NCBI GenBank assembly: GCA_964020155.1
Contig: OZ026546.1
Span: 2,388,900-2,452,899, forward strand
Source: Chondrilla cf. caribensis
Lineage: Eukaryota; Porifera; Demospongiae; Chondrillida; Chondrillidae
Direction of reading: 5' to 3'
Length of the DNA: 64,000 nucleotides
The notes beneath the pieces were generated by a model. That model saw only the letters and a program-made list of their open reading frames with translations, did no database searches and was not told where the DNA came from. Positions 34,465 through 44,959 of the stretch are shown here, piece after piece. The position numbers and the translations under genes were made by a program. Within the stretch, counting starts at the first letter, position 1. Every line of letters starts with the position of its first letter.

Positions 34465-34930
34465 GAGCTGTGATTGGTTAGGCTAGGTGAATTTTAGGAT
34501 TATTCCCGGTTAATACAGCTGTTATGGAGTGGGTTTGAGTTGTGTGTTAACAAAATCACACCCTTGCATTTACATAAATACATATATATGTAAAAGCCAG
34601 ATTGCAGCTAAGGCATATATTGTGATACTCTCCTAAGGTATCGTGATATGGAGAAAATGTCATTATCGCCCAGCACTAAAGCAACATATAGTCGTGATTA
34701 AGATCATTTCAGATAGGATACACAAATGGATAGTCTTAGTATGGGGTATGTGAGTACTATACTTATCTATGTACGTGCGTACTGTGTGTATGTACGGATA
34801 CGTACCTTAACTGCAATCTGGTTTTTACATATGTGTGTATGTAAATGCAAGCATGTGAGTTTGCTAACACACAACTCAAGCCCACTTCATAACAGGTGTA
34901 TTATATGGAAATAATCCTAAAATTCATACC
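34465..34930. repeat. Large inverted repeat (~130-bp arms) with nested hAT end
   Basis: The left arm (GTGATTGGTTAGGCTAGGTG... to GCCAGATTGCAGCTAAGG) is repeated in reverse at 34800-34930 (CCTTAACTGCAATCTGG ... GGAAATAATCCTAAAATTCA). Between them 34615-34675 matches the right end of the hAT element at 58027-58581 (GATACTCTCCTAAGGTAT ... CGCCCAGCACTA). A single arm also occurs at about 14940-15110. Confidence 0.75.
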
Positions 34931-35743
34931 CATTAGCAGATACTACGTATGTGTATGCAGACAGAGTATGTTAGTACATGCGTCCACTGCATATACATAA
35001 ATCACTGTGAATTGTTTGGTAATAGCATACATACATATACGTATGAAGCCAATGTTAGTTGAACATAATCAACAATGCTGACAAGGTCACAAATACATTC
35101 TCATCAAATGTACATATGTGTTCAGTACATGATCAGTTACTGCACATACATACATAATATCACAATAAAAAACATTCAACTATAGGGAAACAATCAAGTA
35201 CACAAGCACAAAGCCCACATACATTGTCTACGATGTGATCCATGTACGTATCTTCACTAGGAATGTCCCATTCATTCAAACAATTTAGAGCTTAAAATAA
35301 CATCTCCTTATTTGGTAATGGGATTGTTTACTTATCAAAGCAAACTGTACTGAGACGAACGAGGGAAAGTCTATGATGAGAGTTATAATTTCTAGTCAAA
35401 TCTGTGGATTATTAATGGTTACACAGCGGTTATGGAGTGGGCTTGAATTGTATACAGCACTTGAAATTAACAGACCACCCCCCCCTCACACACACAACCA
35501 CATGGCATATTAACTGTAGTTGAGATATTGTAGGATGTAACATTAACATCACACAGCTTCAACTGTAGCACTTGATTAACACTAATTACCACACACACAC
35601 AATGCACACACATGTACACATACAAGTATAGCTATATGACATGATTGTAGCTGAGGTGTTACAGAATGCCACATCACACATTATGACCATAATGAAGGAG
35701 AATCATCATGCATAAGTATGTGACTAAACCAGTAACAGTAACA

Positions 35744-35744
35744 G

Positions 35745-35776
<32 letters not shown>
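35744..35776. repeat. (CA)n microsatellite
   Basis: Uninterrupted CA run between ACAGTAACAGT and GAGTTATATG. Confidence 0.95.
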
Positions 35777-35779
<3 letters not shown>

Positions 35780-36568
35780 TTATATGTCACAATTGTAGTT
35801 GAGGCACTGTAGGGCGTACGTGACAACACACACTGCTGGAGTTCAGCTATAGCACTTCTTCTAGTACTGATCTCCACACGCAAAAGGCACATGTACATTC
35901 GTACACATTTACGCTTCATGACATTATTGTAAGCTAAGGTGTTACAAGATGCCACATTACTGATGGCAATAGTATAACACTGTGTGCATGGCCCCCTCAC
36001 ACAAACAACACCTTATGTACCAATGTATGGTATGTACATGTTATGGAAAACTTGACACATAATTATGACAACATTTTATTTCATAGGGGGCACAAGCAAT
36101 GTCGTAATCTAACCTAGTGAGTAGTGATCCTCCATAACAAATCAGTTTTACTTTTAAATGGCATTGATTAGGTACATACTTACTATTCATATACTGATAC
36201 CTTTGTACAACAGTACATGCTAATCTTTGTGTTGTGTGTATTCTACAAATCAGTGAGTGGATTATTTCTGGGATTTCTCCATTTTTGTTGAAAGATGATC
36301 ACTGCAGCTTGTTCTTTTTGGAGGGTAAGTATTTTTTGAACTAAAGGTTTGCAAAATCCCTGATAAAGTCCCAAAGAAATTATTGTGTATAGCTAGGACA
36401 TGCATTTTCCAAATTAACATTTTTAATATTATAATTATTATTAATCTATAGTTGAAGAGCTTATTAATTTTGTATGGCTGCCTTAATCCAACTATTGCAT
36501 ATAGCTAGGCATGCATGTTTTAAATTAACAGTCCAGCACAGACCAGACTATACACATTTATGAATATA

Positions 36569-36773
36569 CCTTATAGCGGGAAATTTTCGTGGGACAAAAT
36601 TTTCGCAGATTGCTCCAAAAATGGAAATTTGTGGATAAAAGTCCGCGGATGTTGACCACAGTCACGTGATAGAGCAACAAGAACGCCTAATTTGCAGATT
36701 TTGTTTTCGCGGGCGTTAGGCCAACTGTGAAAACTGTGAAAATTTGGTCACATGATATTTTTCCATCATACGG
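36569..36773. mobile_element. MITE with TA target duplication and an in-window empty site
   Basis: 205 bp; ends CCTTATAGCGGGAAATTTTC and, reversed, CCGTATGATGGAAAAATA. Flanked by TA. The paralogous locus near 2428 reads GAATGTACGTAGATT without the element, giving an exact empty site. The interior includes TTTTCGCRGATT-type repeats, commonly seen in Tc1/mariner-type MITEs of marine invertebrates. Confidence 0.8.
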
Positions 36774-36912
36774 TATGTAGATTAAACACGATTATAGATA
36801 ATGATGTACTCAAGTTAGAACACATTTTAATTTGGTCATACCAATACTGCTTAACCTTCATACATTATTTTTTTATCATTCTGAATCATGTACTAAGCAT
36901 AAAAACACTCAC

Positions 36913-37212
36913 CTACCCTTACAGTAACTATTCCTTGAACATTGTTATTAACAATATCAAAACATTCAATAGTTCCTCCATCGTCTGCTGTAGTGAACCC
37001 ATCAATAGTGATGGTAGAAGATGGGGTAACACTTGTATCAGTAGTCATGATCCTGGTACTGCTGTTGGCTGTAATGAGTACACTTTGAGTTGTCACACTT
37101 ATCCCATTCAAGCTACTGATAGTCCACGTAGCTGCTGCACCAGTTACACTACAAGTAAATGTCTGTTGACTACCACAATCCAACAAGACAGTACCATTGG
37201 GTATCAGTGTAC
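36913..37212 (-). CDS. Ig-like domain exon of gene C
   Basis: 300-nt (100-codon) phase 1-1 exon, TCAG|GTACAC to GTAG|GTGAGT, paralogue of 2570-2866. Contains LDCGSQQTFTCSV, AATWTISSLNG, TPSSTITIDGFTTADDGG and IECFDIV. One extra residue (NSST instead of NNT) accounts for the 3-nt difference. Intact splice sites and open frame argue it is functional. It would follow the signal-peptide exon at 37652-37709. Confidence 0.8.
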
Positions 37213-37651
37213 CTGAAGTGAGATTATAAAGAACCTATAAATTGCTATATAGATTCATAGATAACAATGATCTTAACAATAAACCGTAGTTTACGAAGTA
37301 ATCACAAAATTAATGCATACGCCTACTGAAAAGATTGACAGTGTAAGAAAGTTGGCACATACAATTATATGTTGCTCAAGAATCTACAGTATTAGCTGAG
37401 TTCTTCCTGGGTATCTTGAAATGTACTTGTGCCGTCTTAATAAAAATTGGAATGCATAAAGCAAATAGTGTTTTTGGAAGGCATTCAACTGAGGTATATG
37501 AATGGAAGATTCTCACCAGAATATGAAAAAGCAAGAATTTAGGCCATTGGATGAGAGAACGAGGATTATCGGAAAATCCGATTATCGAATGATGAAATAC
37601 GTTTTGTGCAATCGTATTATGCCAAATTATAGTGCCGAACACTTGACTTGC

Positions 37652-37709
37652 CTTCGACGAACAAGAATACGCTGAATAAGACCCGCAATTTCTCAGAAAA
37701 CGATATCAT
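37652..37709 (-). CDS. Signal-peptide first exon of gene C (GC-AG donor)
   Basis: 58-nt exon: MISFSEKLRVLFSVFLFVE plus one base, with AAG|GCAAGT donor as in gene A. If joined to the Ig exon at 36913-37212, FN3 exons at 27933 and 25901, TM exon at 23319 and tail at 22536, all in phase 1, it gives a complete type I receptor spanning about 15 kb, with transposon-filled introns. Joining over the 8.7-kb gap between 36.9 and 28.2 kb is inference; the 5' and 3' parts might belong to different genes. Confidence 0.7.
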
Positions 37710-38402
37710 CTTCCTGTGGGGCAGTTCAGAAGTCCACTTCTATCGGAATTCCGTATAATTCCTCCACACGAGGTATGTAACTCCGTGTCACTGGAGATCA
37801 GAGCATAATATTATAGAGATAGCAAAATATGTCCGTAGTGAAGTAGGGGAGTCGCAAATTCCAGCCTCACTTTGACGAAAATAATATTATTGTTTTAAGT
37901 CGTTCTCCCGTCTAATGGCATAAATCCTTGCTCTTTCTTAATTTGATGAGAATCTTCCATTCTTATACCTCTGGAGTCTCTCACACGACTATGTTCTCCT
38001 TCCTTCTGATCATTGTCATATCATGCAGTTATGATATACGTATATAGTTCTCTGCTGAGGATTATCTCTCTATATAGATAGCTCTGTTATTCTTTTCAAT
38101 TCCTTTCTGCCAGCCTGAATCATGACATGTTAGCAAATCAAATTTCCTCAAAAATTTGCACTTGACTGCTTCTACCATGCTCCAAAGGTCCTCCTCTTTG
38201 TATAACTCTACTGCAGCATTGCATGAGATTGATGATTTGCCATAAAAATATATACCACTGTGTGTGGTCGCTCAACATTGACATGTCTGACTTGCAGTGT
38301 CTAGACAATTCTATGATTACATTTATTCTCATCATGCTATGCTGGCAGAACCCCCTGAAAGGCCAGCTGATTGCTGAAGAGGCATTTCCTGTTGGAAATT
38401 AA

Positions 38403-38821
38403 AATTTTCTTCGTCGTTAATGAACATGGTTTTGAAGTATGCTGCCGATTCGAATGGGGGGAATTCCGTAATTTCTGGAGCGCGTCATTTTAGAGCATCG
38501 TATATACAACGGCGAGGAGTATAAAACGAGTTACAATTGAGGTTTCAAGCAGCTTAAAAGTACTAGTCTAAGACTATATTGTGCCTGAATTCTACCCCGT
38601 TGTCAATAATCTCATTTTATACTGTGAACACAATAGCATAACGATTTCGGCATTGTCTTGTACGTAGAGAAGACCGGTACAATCGTAGCCGCTGGGCTAA
38701 CAGCGCACTAGTCAAAGTTGACTAGCAGGTATATATTGCAGGACATCGCTCCGTACCTTCGCTTCAGTAAAGTGAGTTGAAATCGAAATTACCCCAATTA
38801 CGGAATTGCCCCCATTTACCT
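38403..38821. mobile_element. TIR element, 5'-truncated copy (family of 48739-49634)
   Basis: Matches 48888-49634 from TCTTCGTCGTTRATGAACA to the terminal AATTCCGTAATT ... TTTACCT, but lacks the internal ~340 bases that hold an open frame in the other copy. Its right end is followed by TA. Confidence 0.75.
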
Positions 38822-38882
38822 TATGAATATAGTAAAAAGGTAAAGTAATCACTCTATATGTAGGGATGACGCGAAAACAAAA

Positions 38883-38940
38883 ATGGCGGCCCTATACCTC
38901 GCATGCTTTACAGTTTGTCCTATCCAGTCAATCAAGAAAT
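38883..38940 (+). CDS. Candidate signal-peptide exon (unassigned)
   Basis: AAAATGG start context, then MAALYLACFTVCPIQSIKK plus one base before a perfect GTAAGTAC donor. Exactly 58 nt and phase 1, like the three recognised signal-peptide exons, although the sequence is unrelated. It lies upstream of the plus-strand Ig exon at 40488-40784, which it could serve if that exon's acceptor were functional. Evidence is length, phase, hydrophobicity and orientation only. Confidence 0.35.
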
Positions 38941-39715
38941 GTAAGTACTATTAACAAACACCCTGGGGTGGTCCATTATCCATAAGAGACTCTATTATAC
39001 ATAATAAAGCAATAAAATTTAATATCTATGGCAATGTCTTGGGCTGATGGATGCAAAAATCTAACATCTCAAAACGCTTATATACATCTGTGCATTAGGC
39101 TTGTTCTCAACCAGATATATATCAAGCAAATTGTTCGTAATAATGATGCCTTCGGATTACCATTACATTCTCATGTGAGAGGTAACTACTATGGTTATGG
39201 TTATGGTTATGGACTCTTATTTAATGTGGGTGAGCCTTTAGCCCTGTGTACTATAAAATTGAAATTAATCGTTTAGAAATGTACTATGGCTCAACTGGTG
39301 TGTATTCAAGTACATAGTTGTGTAGCTAAAAAGGATTGTTTTTATCCTGTTATGTGATATTATTACTTTAGTTGGCAACAAGCCAGTTTGTATCTAGTAG
39401 TATATTGACCAGCCATTAAGACTATCTGTTCCATCTTTGGATACTCAGTTCTCTCTTGTAGAGAGATGCAAAATGCTGTAGAGGTCCTATCTCTGACATT
39501 GGGTTTAATTGCAATGATCTATAGTAAGTACATATAGCATTTGTTAACAGTTCTTTTTAAATTACTAACTTCGTTAGATATCTTCACTACTACTCCTAGT
39601 CTACTCGGTTTTTAGTGGGTGCAATCATTTCATCTAATCTTAAATCATAGATGATCATATATATAAGTAAGCAGGCGTATGACAGATATGAAAGCTAAGT
39701 GGAATTCAGCCTGCT

Positions 39716-39885
39716 GAGAGAAAGGAGAAAACCGAAAAACCGGCAACTGCGGGACTCGAACCCAGGGTGTCTGACTAAAGCCGTCATAAACCACTGAACC
39801 ACGAAGCCACCACAGAAACCAGTCTCCACAATTCTCCTTTCATACTACACCGGTGGTACTGCTGACTACAGTCTCACACCGGTGA
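39716..39885 (-). mobile_element. tRNA-derived SINE copy 1
   Basis: On the minus strand: GTGGCTTCGTGGTTCAGTGG (pol III A box region), then GACACCCTGGGTTCGAGTCC (B box GGTTCGAGTCC). Ends in a GGTTTTTC run. Near-identical to copy 2. Confidence 0.8.
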
Positions 39886-40084
39886 GACCACACAGCACAG
39901 CTGCGTGGATTTGCGCGAGTCAATGTTAACAGTCTTTTACTAACTTCATTAGATATCTTCACTACTACTCCTAGTCTACTCGGTTTTTAGTGGGTGTAAT
40001 CATTTCATCTAATCTTAAAAATCATAGATGATCATATATATAAGTAAGCAGGGGTATGACAGATATGAAAGCTAAGTGGAATTC

Positions 40085-40269
40085 AGCCTGCTGTGAGACT
40101 GCAGTCAGCAGTACCACCGGTGTAGTATGAAAAGAGAATTGTGGAGGCTGGTTTCTGTGGTGGCTTCGTGGCTCAGTGGTTTATGACGGCTTTAGTCAGA
40201 CACCCTGGGTTCGAGTCCCGCAGTTGCGGGTTTTTCGCTTTTCTCCTTTCTCTCAGCAGGCTGAATTCC
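40085..40269 (+). mobile_element. tRNA-derived SINE copy 2
   Basis: A box TGGCTCAGTGG at 40169-40179, B box GGGTTCGAGTCCC at 40207-40219, spacing as in tRNA genes. The body is bracketed by inverted AATTCAGCCTGCTG sequences. The tRNA-like part lacks a full clover leaf that I can fold confidently. Confidence 0.8.
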
Positions 40270-40487
40270 AGTTAGTTTTCGTACATATAGCATTTGTTTG
40301 TACATTTTCAAAAACTACTGTTCGATAATACTTGGTATCTCGTTATCAATACTGGTTTACATATATAAGACATATACGTATGTCTATGCATGTATAATTG
40401 CATGGGACTTGAGAAATTACTTTATATTACTTTTCTGACTTATTCAGTAGGGATGTATTGACTCTTAATAATTACTTCTCAATTTAA

Positions 40488-40784
40488 GTACACTGACACC
40501 TGATGGTATGGTATCTATGGATTGTGGTAGTCACCAGACTTTTACTTGTAGTGTAACTGTTGGAGCAGGATGTACTATCAGTGAATTGAGTGGGATAGAT
40601 CTGACACATTACACTGGACTGGAGGCAGCCATGAATGCCAGAATAAACACTGCTGATACAAGTGGCTTCACTTCGTCCTCTACCATCAATATTGCTGGGT
40701 TTGCTACTGCAGACAATGGAGGAACTATTCAGTGTATTGAGCTGGCTAATAATAGAGTTCAAGGAGTGGCTACTGTATCAGTTG
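40488..40784 (+). pseudogene. Ig-like receptor exon with damaged acceptor (relic H)
   Basis: Plus-strand exon encoding TLTPDGMVSMDCGSHQTFTC, then CTISELSGIDL and INIAGFATADNGGTIQC with VQGVATVSVG at the end, followed by a good phase-1 donor (GTTG|GTGAGT). The 99-codon frame is fully open. The acceptor expected as AG|GT is AA|GT here; using the AG one base later would shift frame. No FN3, TM or tail exons follow on this strand. It may be a recent pseudogene or an alternative first exon; I favour the former. Confidence 0.7.
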
Positions 40785-41299
40785 GTGAGTAATTTTGCTA
40801 ATATTGTGAATAATGTTAATGATGTACATGTACGTATGTACGTACATACATATACAGTATATATAGGCATGTACATAGCTAATCCCCCAGCATACATATC
40901 CCTTCTCAATCTATAATTTTTGCTAACAAAAGTCTCATTATATAATTAAATGCGGATAAATTAAACTATAGCCACATTTCTTGTCAACTTTTGAAATACA
41001 GTGATAACAAATGTGATACGTCATACACACAGAAACATACTATGCCTTGCCACTGTTAAGTAATCAGACCACATAATTGTCAAGAAGTAAGCAGCCCTGC
41101 ATATTATGTATTTATACCGTGTTTTGCAAAACTGTTGTATAATCTATAGCATGTAAGACTTTAGGTCTTATTCAATGGAATTCTGACTAATGCATGATTT
41201 TGAAAGTATGCATACATGGTTAGCAATCCATCCTTTATAGATGGTTTCTAATGGAACATCCCATTTGCCGTACAATAGTAATGTCTATTACTAATTTCT

Positions 41300-41430
41300 T
41301 TTCTTAATTCATAATTAAGAAATGAAATTAGAAATTATTATGAAATAAAGAATTAACAATTCATTTCTACATCTAGTACAATCAATGATCATTTGATTGT
41401 ACTAGATGTAGAAATGAAGAAAATAAGCAC
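41300..41430. repeat. Two nested hairpin-forming palindromes
   Basis: TTCATTTCTACATCTAGTAC is followed within a few bases by its reverse complement (41360-41418, arms of 25 bp), and just upstream CTAATTTCTTTTCTTAAT pairs with AATTAAGAAATGAAATTAG. Confidence 0.85.
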
Positions 41431-41469
41431 AGTTAGTTATAATCACTGTGATTATAAAGCCACACAGTT

Positions 41470-41660
41470 GTGTGGTCTCACTAGTGTGAGACTGCAGTAG
41501 GCAGTACCACCGGTGCAGTATGAAAAGAGGGGAGCTGGTTGCTTTGGGGGCTTCGTGGCTCAGTGGTTATTGTGGCTACAGTCAGACACCCTGGGTTCAA
41601 GTCCCACAGTTGCTGTTTTTTCTCTTTTCTCCTTTCCCCCAAGCAGGTTGAATTTCCAAT
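41470..41660 (+). mobile_element. tRNA-derived SINE copy 3
   Basis: TTCGTGGCTCAGTGGTTATT (A box) and CCCTGGGTTCAAGTCCC (B box); preceded by CTCACTAGTGTGAGACTGCA and ending CCCAAGCAGGTTGAATTTCC. More diverged than copies 1 and 2. Confidence 0.75.
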
Positions 41661-44574
41661 TATACGTACTTCTGTAATGGGTATAATCACGTATGGTGTA
41701 AGCAAAGTGAAGTCTTCCCAAAGCATCTCAGATACAGCAATCCTATACATGCATATATTCCTATTTGTATGATATTTTTATTGTTCACTGATCCCAATTC
41801 TGACATAATGTTGGAGGGCCACTGCACAATATGTATTATAATAATTATCTTAATATGATACCTGATTCTTTGAAACAACTTCAGCTCATTATATAATTAA
41901 TATTTGTTCATCATCCTCCATTTGCCAACAGTTTACTCATTCCCGGTTGAATGCCTTCAAAATGAACCATTTGTTCTGTACATTTCACTTTTTATCAATG
42001 CAATACTATTTACGTATCCACTCAAACTTTTAATTTTGCTTTGACAATTCTTGAAACTACCTGCAAGACAACATAGGCAAATAGTATAGCTGCAGGGTGT
42101 TATAGTTTTATCACTTTGTGTTGGTGCAACATTGCCAATGTTTCCAAAGTATGATATATATACTGAGCAGCCTGTGGTAAAATGACTGCAAATAGTGTAC
42201 AGTGTGTAGGTTGGTATACCACTATGTAAGTGCGTGTGCTCATTATAGCTTGCACTTCAGTGTATAGAATGCATCACTCGAGTGACACTTTCTAAACACT
42301 GATGCAGTTAATTATTACTGATATTCATTTGAGGAATAATTTGCATCCATTTGACTACTTACCTCCTCAACATAGTACATATGAATGATTTACGTATGTG
42401 TATGTCTGATGCCATTGTACCTCTGAGCCATGGTTCATGCATGGTAAGTCATAATAAGTTTGCTTCCCTACACTAACAGTACAGTTACTAGCTAGTACTA
42501 GACCTCCTGTAAGGATATGTACGTTTATAAATATTGTGTATCCCCTGAATTTGAGTCCAGAAGTAAAGGTGGCATTCCTTTAAATTTGTCTATTTCCTTA
42601 CCAATAAAGTACTCTTGGAGATCTTCATGTAAGCTGAGACGCAGGTTTGAATATTTCATGAATACTATTAGCTGAGTTTACCAGCAAAGGACTGTATTTT
42701 TGCTGACTCAACCATTTTCAACTGCATGGCTGTTACTCCTCTTTCAAATATAGTTGGTCTTCAAATATTGCTGTAGCCTCCCCTCAATTGTTCACTAAGA
42801 CCAATGTAGGCAGCAGTAACAGTCGGGTCTTCACATAGAAACCAGAGAATCCCATCAAGTCTAAACTGCTTCCAAAGAATTCTTTAACAGATCAGGAACA
42901 GTAAAGTACCACAGGTGACATCATTTAATTGAAATTGAAGTTAACATTTCTAGTTCCTTTTTATTTCATTACTTGACATACTAGGTCTGGCAGTATGTTA
43001 ATATTGTATTATCATGCCTCTAAGTAAAGCACCCCATCTTTAATACGTTGAAAAGTAGATTGTGTCAAACAAGTTTTCCCTCCGATTATTAGTGGCACCA
43101 CTTGTCTGGTGCTAAGAAGGTACGGCATTGTATATGAAATGGCCTCTTCTACACTTTCTAACTGAAGAATTTCTCTGCAAAGGATATTTGATTACTGCAC
43201 GATTGCCTTTTCTGCCTGTGAAAAATAAATTGATAATGGATTTAATATTTTTGTGATATATTGTGATATATACAGTGTACATGCCTGTTCCAAAATATCC
43301 AGTAACAAACATAGGGAAACCAACAAACAGACCCATGTACACTGTCACACTGTTGAACTCACTAGCGCTTAATGCTGTATATATAAGTTAGCCTCAGTAA
43401 AACACTTCACAGCTTCATTACAGTTCCAGGATCCTATACTTAGAAGGGAGTACTTACAATGGCACTCTTATCTCATGTCTTTATTCTCCATTGTCTCAAA
43501 GTATGCATTATGATAGCCTTTTGTTGAAATACTGAATCATCTTCTCAAGGAAGAATATTCTGGGTAGCTACATCTGCAGACCAATGTGGTAACAAACATC
43601 TTGCAATGCTCTAGAGGGATATCAAAAGAACTCTACCATCTTTTCCACCTCTAATTCAACATGGATCTTTCTGAAGGGAAGACATTTTATGAGAAGATCG
43701 GACATAGTTATCAGAGGAGCAACTAACATCACATGGACAGGAGAAAGATATTGTGTGAGTGGAAGGGCTGAATGCACTGTCTTCATATCGTTGAACTGAG
43801 TCCTAGTAGAGAATGCATAATCCTGCACTCAATTATGATATGTAGGTCCACTAATTTTCGGATAAAACACTTGAAAGTAACACATGAAAAAGATCAGCTT
43901 GATTATTGGTATCCTACATGTGGACTCCTGCTCAATCCGGATTCCTGTATGCTTCAAATTAGAAATGTCGAAAATTTCCAAATGACCTCAGTCCATATTT
44001 CTACAATCAATAATTTGTATATTCATGGAAGATGTATTCGAATATAGGAGCCTAGTGGAAAGTATGAGATCTTCAACAGTAACATAGAGCTATCAGCAAT
44101 TGCTATAGAATCTGAAGCTAAGAATTTGAGTGGATAGCGTAGGAAATTTGACACTGAGCCTAGAAATCTCCACCTGAATATAGTATATAGCTACTTCATG
44201 TATGCAACATTTACCATAAGTGTTGATAAAGATAATAATGAAGTTTATCAAATGTTGTTATAAAGGGAAGTGAGTTCATTGGAACAAGTTTGAAGTCAGG
44301 AATAACCTCTCAAGGAACATATAATAGTTGGGCATCCAAATTCATCATAGCAGTTGGTCAAGATAATGTGGCTTTGACAATGAGGGGGTAATCTATTTTT
44401 AGGAAGCTCATATTCAGACTACAGCTACCTTTGTTCATGTATCAAAACAAGAAACCAAGGACCAGGGACGTGAGTGTGGTATTTTGTATAATCGTGAAAC
44501 CTCATTACGTCTATTTTATGCACACAAATAATATTAACAAACAAAATTACGTAAAACAATAGTAAAGTTATGAT
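41661..44574. other. Mostly non-coding; decayed unidentified gene possible at 43.8 kb
   Basis: No supported exon. At 43772-44047 (+) a 91-codon frame contains CMLQIRNVENFQMTSVHIST and INNLYIHG, reminiscent of the short Asn/Ile repeats of right-handed beta-helix proteins; the following 350 bases continue with similar composition in shifting frames. This might be a decayed beta-helix ectodomain gene but evidence is thin. Positions 43157-43375 duplicate 19905-20180. Confidence 0.3.
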
Positions 44575-44660
44575 TCACATGCAGTTTGGTTCATACACTA
44601 TCAAAGGTTCATAAGAAGGGTTTAGTTGTAGAGTGGGATCCACACTTCTCTCTTGTCCTT
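44575..44660 (-). CDS. Cytoplasmic tail exon of gene G
   Basis: After a CTTAG| acceptor in phase 1, 27 codons and stop: GQERSVDPTLQLNPSYEPL then IVYEPNCM. Two tyrosines in NPSYEPL and VYEP contexts are candidate phospho-docking sites, distinct from the PAYQTV class. Frame matches the TM exon at 44798-44959 if its donor is ATAA|GTACAT. An alternative acceptor upstream would keep a KPVELKGAQKT frame that hits a stop. Confidence 0.5.
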
Positions 44661-44797
44661 CTAAGTCTTTTGAGCACCTTTCAACTCAACTGGTTTCTCC
44701 TAACCAGAAGGTACCCCAATACCTGCAATGAACAACACTGGTCATTGTCAAAGTAACATAACACAGATACACTATACAGATATTCCAATGAATGTAC

Positions 44798-44959
44798 TTA
44801 TATTGCTTTGTACCATAAGCTTTGTACATATAAAAGTTGCTAAGATAACCATGGTTATGGTGACTACTGCGAGAAGGACAGCAAGTATACCAGCACCCGG
44901 TGATAGCACAGGAACTGATACAACATCTGGCATATTTGTATTCTCATCATTAGTGTCAC
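44798..44959 (-). CDS. Transmembrane exon of gene G
   Basis: Acceptor CCCCCAG|GTGACA, phase 1. The product starts with a polar stalk (GDTNDENTNMPDVVSVPVL), then one helix (GAGILAVLLAVVTITMVILA) and TFICTKLM on the cytosolic side. The donor is uncertain: ATAA|GTACAT keeps phase 1, ATG|GTACAA would be phase 0. Confidence 0.65.

Larger units (their letters stand above)
33036..36047. other. Repeat-rich non-coding stretch
   Basis: No gene supported. A GC-richer patch at 33440-33650 (TTCGCGAACTCC, GATCGACGTC) looks like part of an unclassified repeat. A large inverted repeat is at 34465-34930, a (CA)n run at 35744-35776. Frames at 33973-34218 and 35674-36000 have no domain. Confidence 0.45.
36048..38240. 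repeat. Segmental duplication, copy 2 (partner 1903-3890)
   Basis: Direct copy of the region carrying the signal-peptide and Ig exons. Differs by scattered substitutions, small indels and the MITE at 36569-36773. Confidence 0.85.
39572..40285. repeat. Duplicated segment with oppositely oriented SINE copies
   Basis: A ~145-base segment (ACTAACTTCRTTAGATATCT ... GCTAAGTGGAATTCAGCCTG) occurs at 39572-39715 and 39943-40090. Each is followed by the same SINE-like body, but in opposite orientation, bounded by AATTCAGCCTGCTG / CAGCAGGCTGAATT. Confidence 0.85.

Noticed and set aside
36752..37216. 154-codon plus-strand frame
   Set aside because: Antisense shadow of the well-supported Ig exon and its flanks on the minus strand.
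40484..40762. 92-codon minus-strand frame
   Set aside because: Shadow of the plus-strand Ig exon, which has domain signatures and a donor site.
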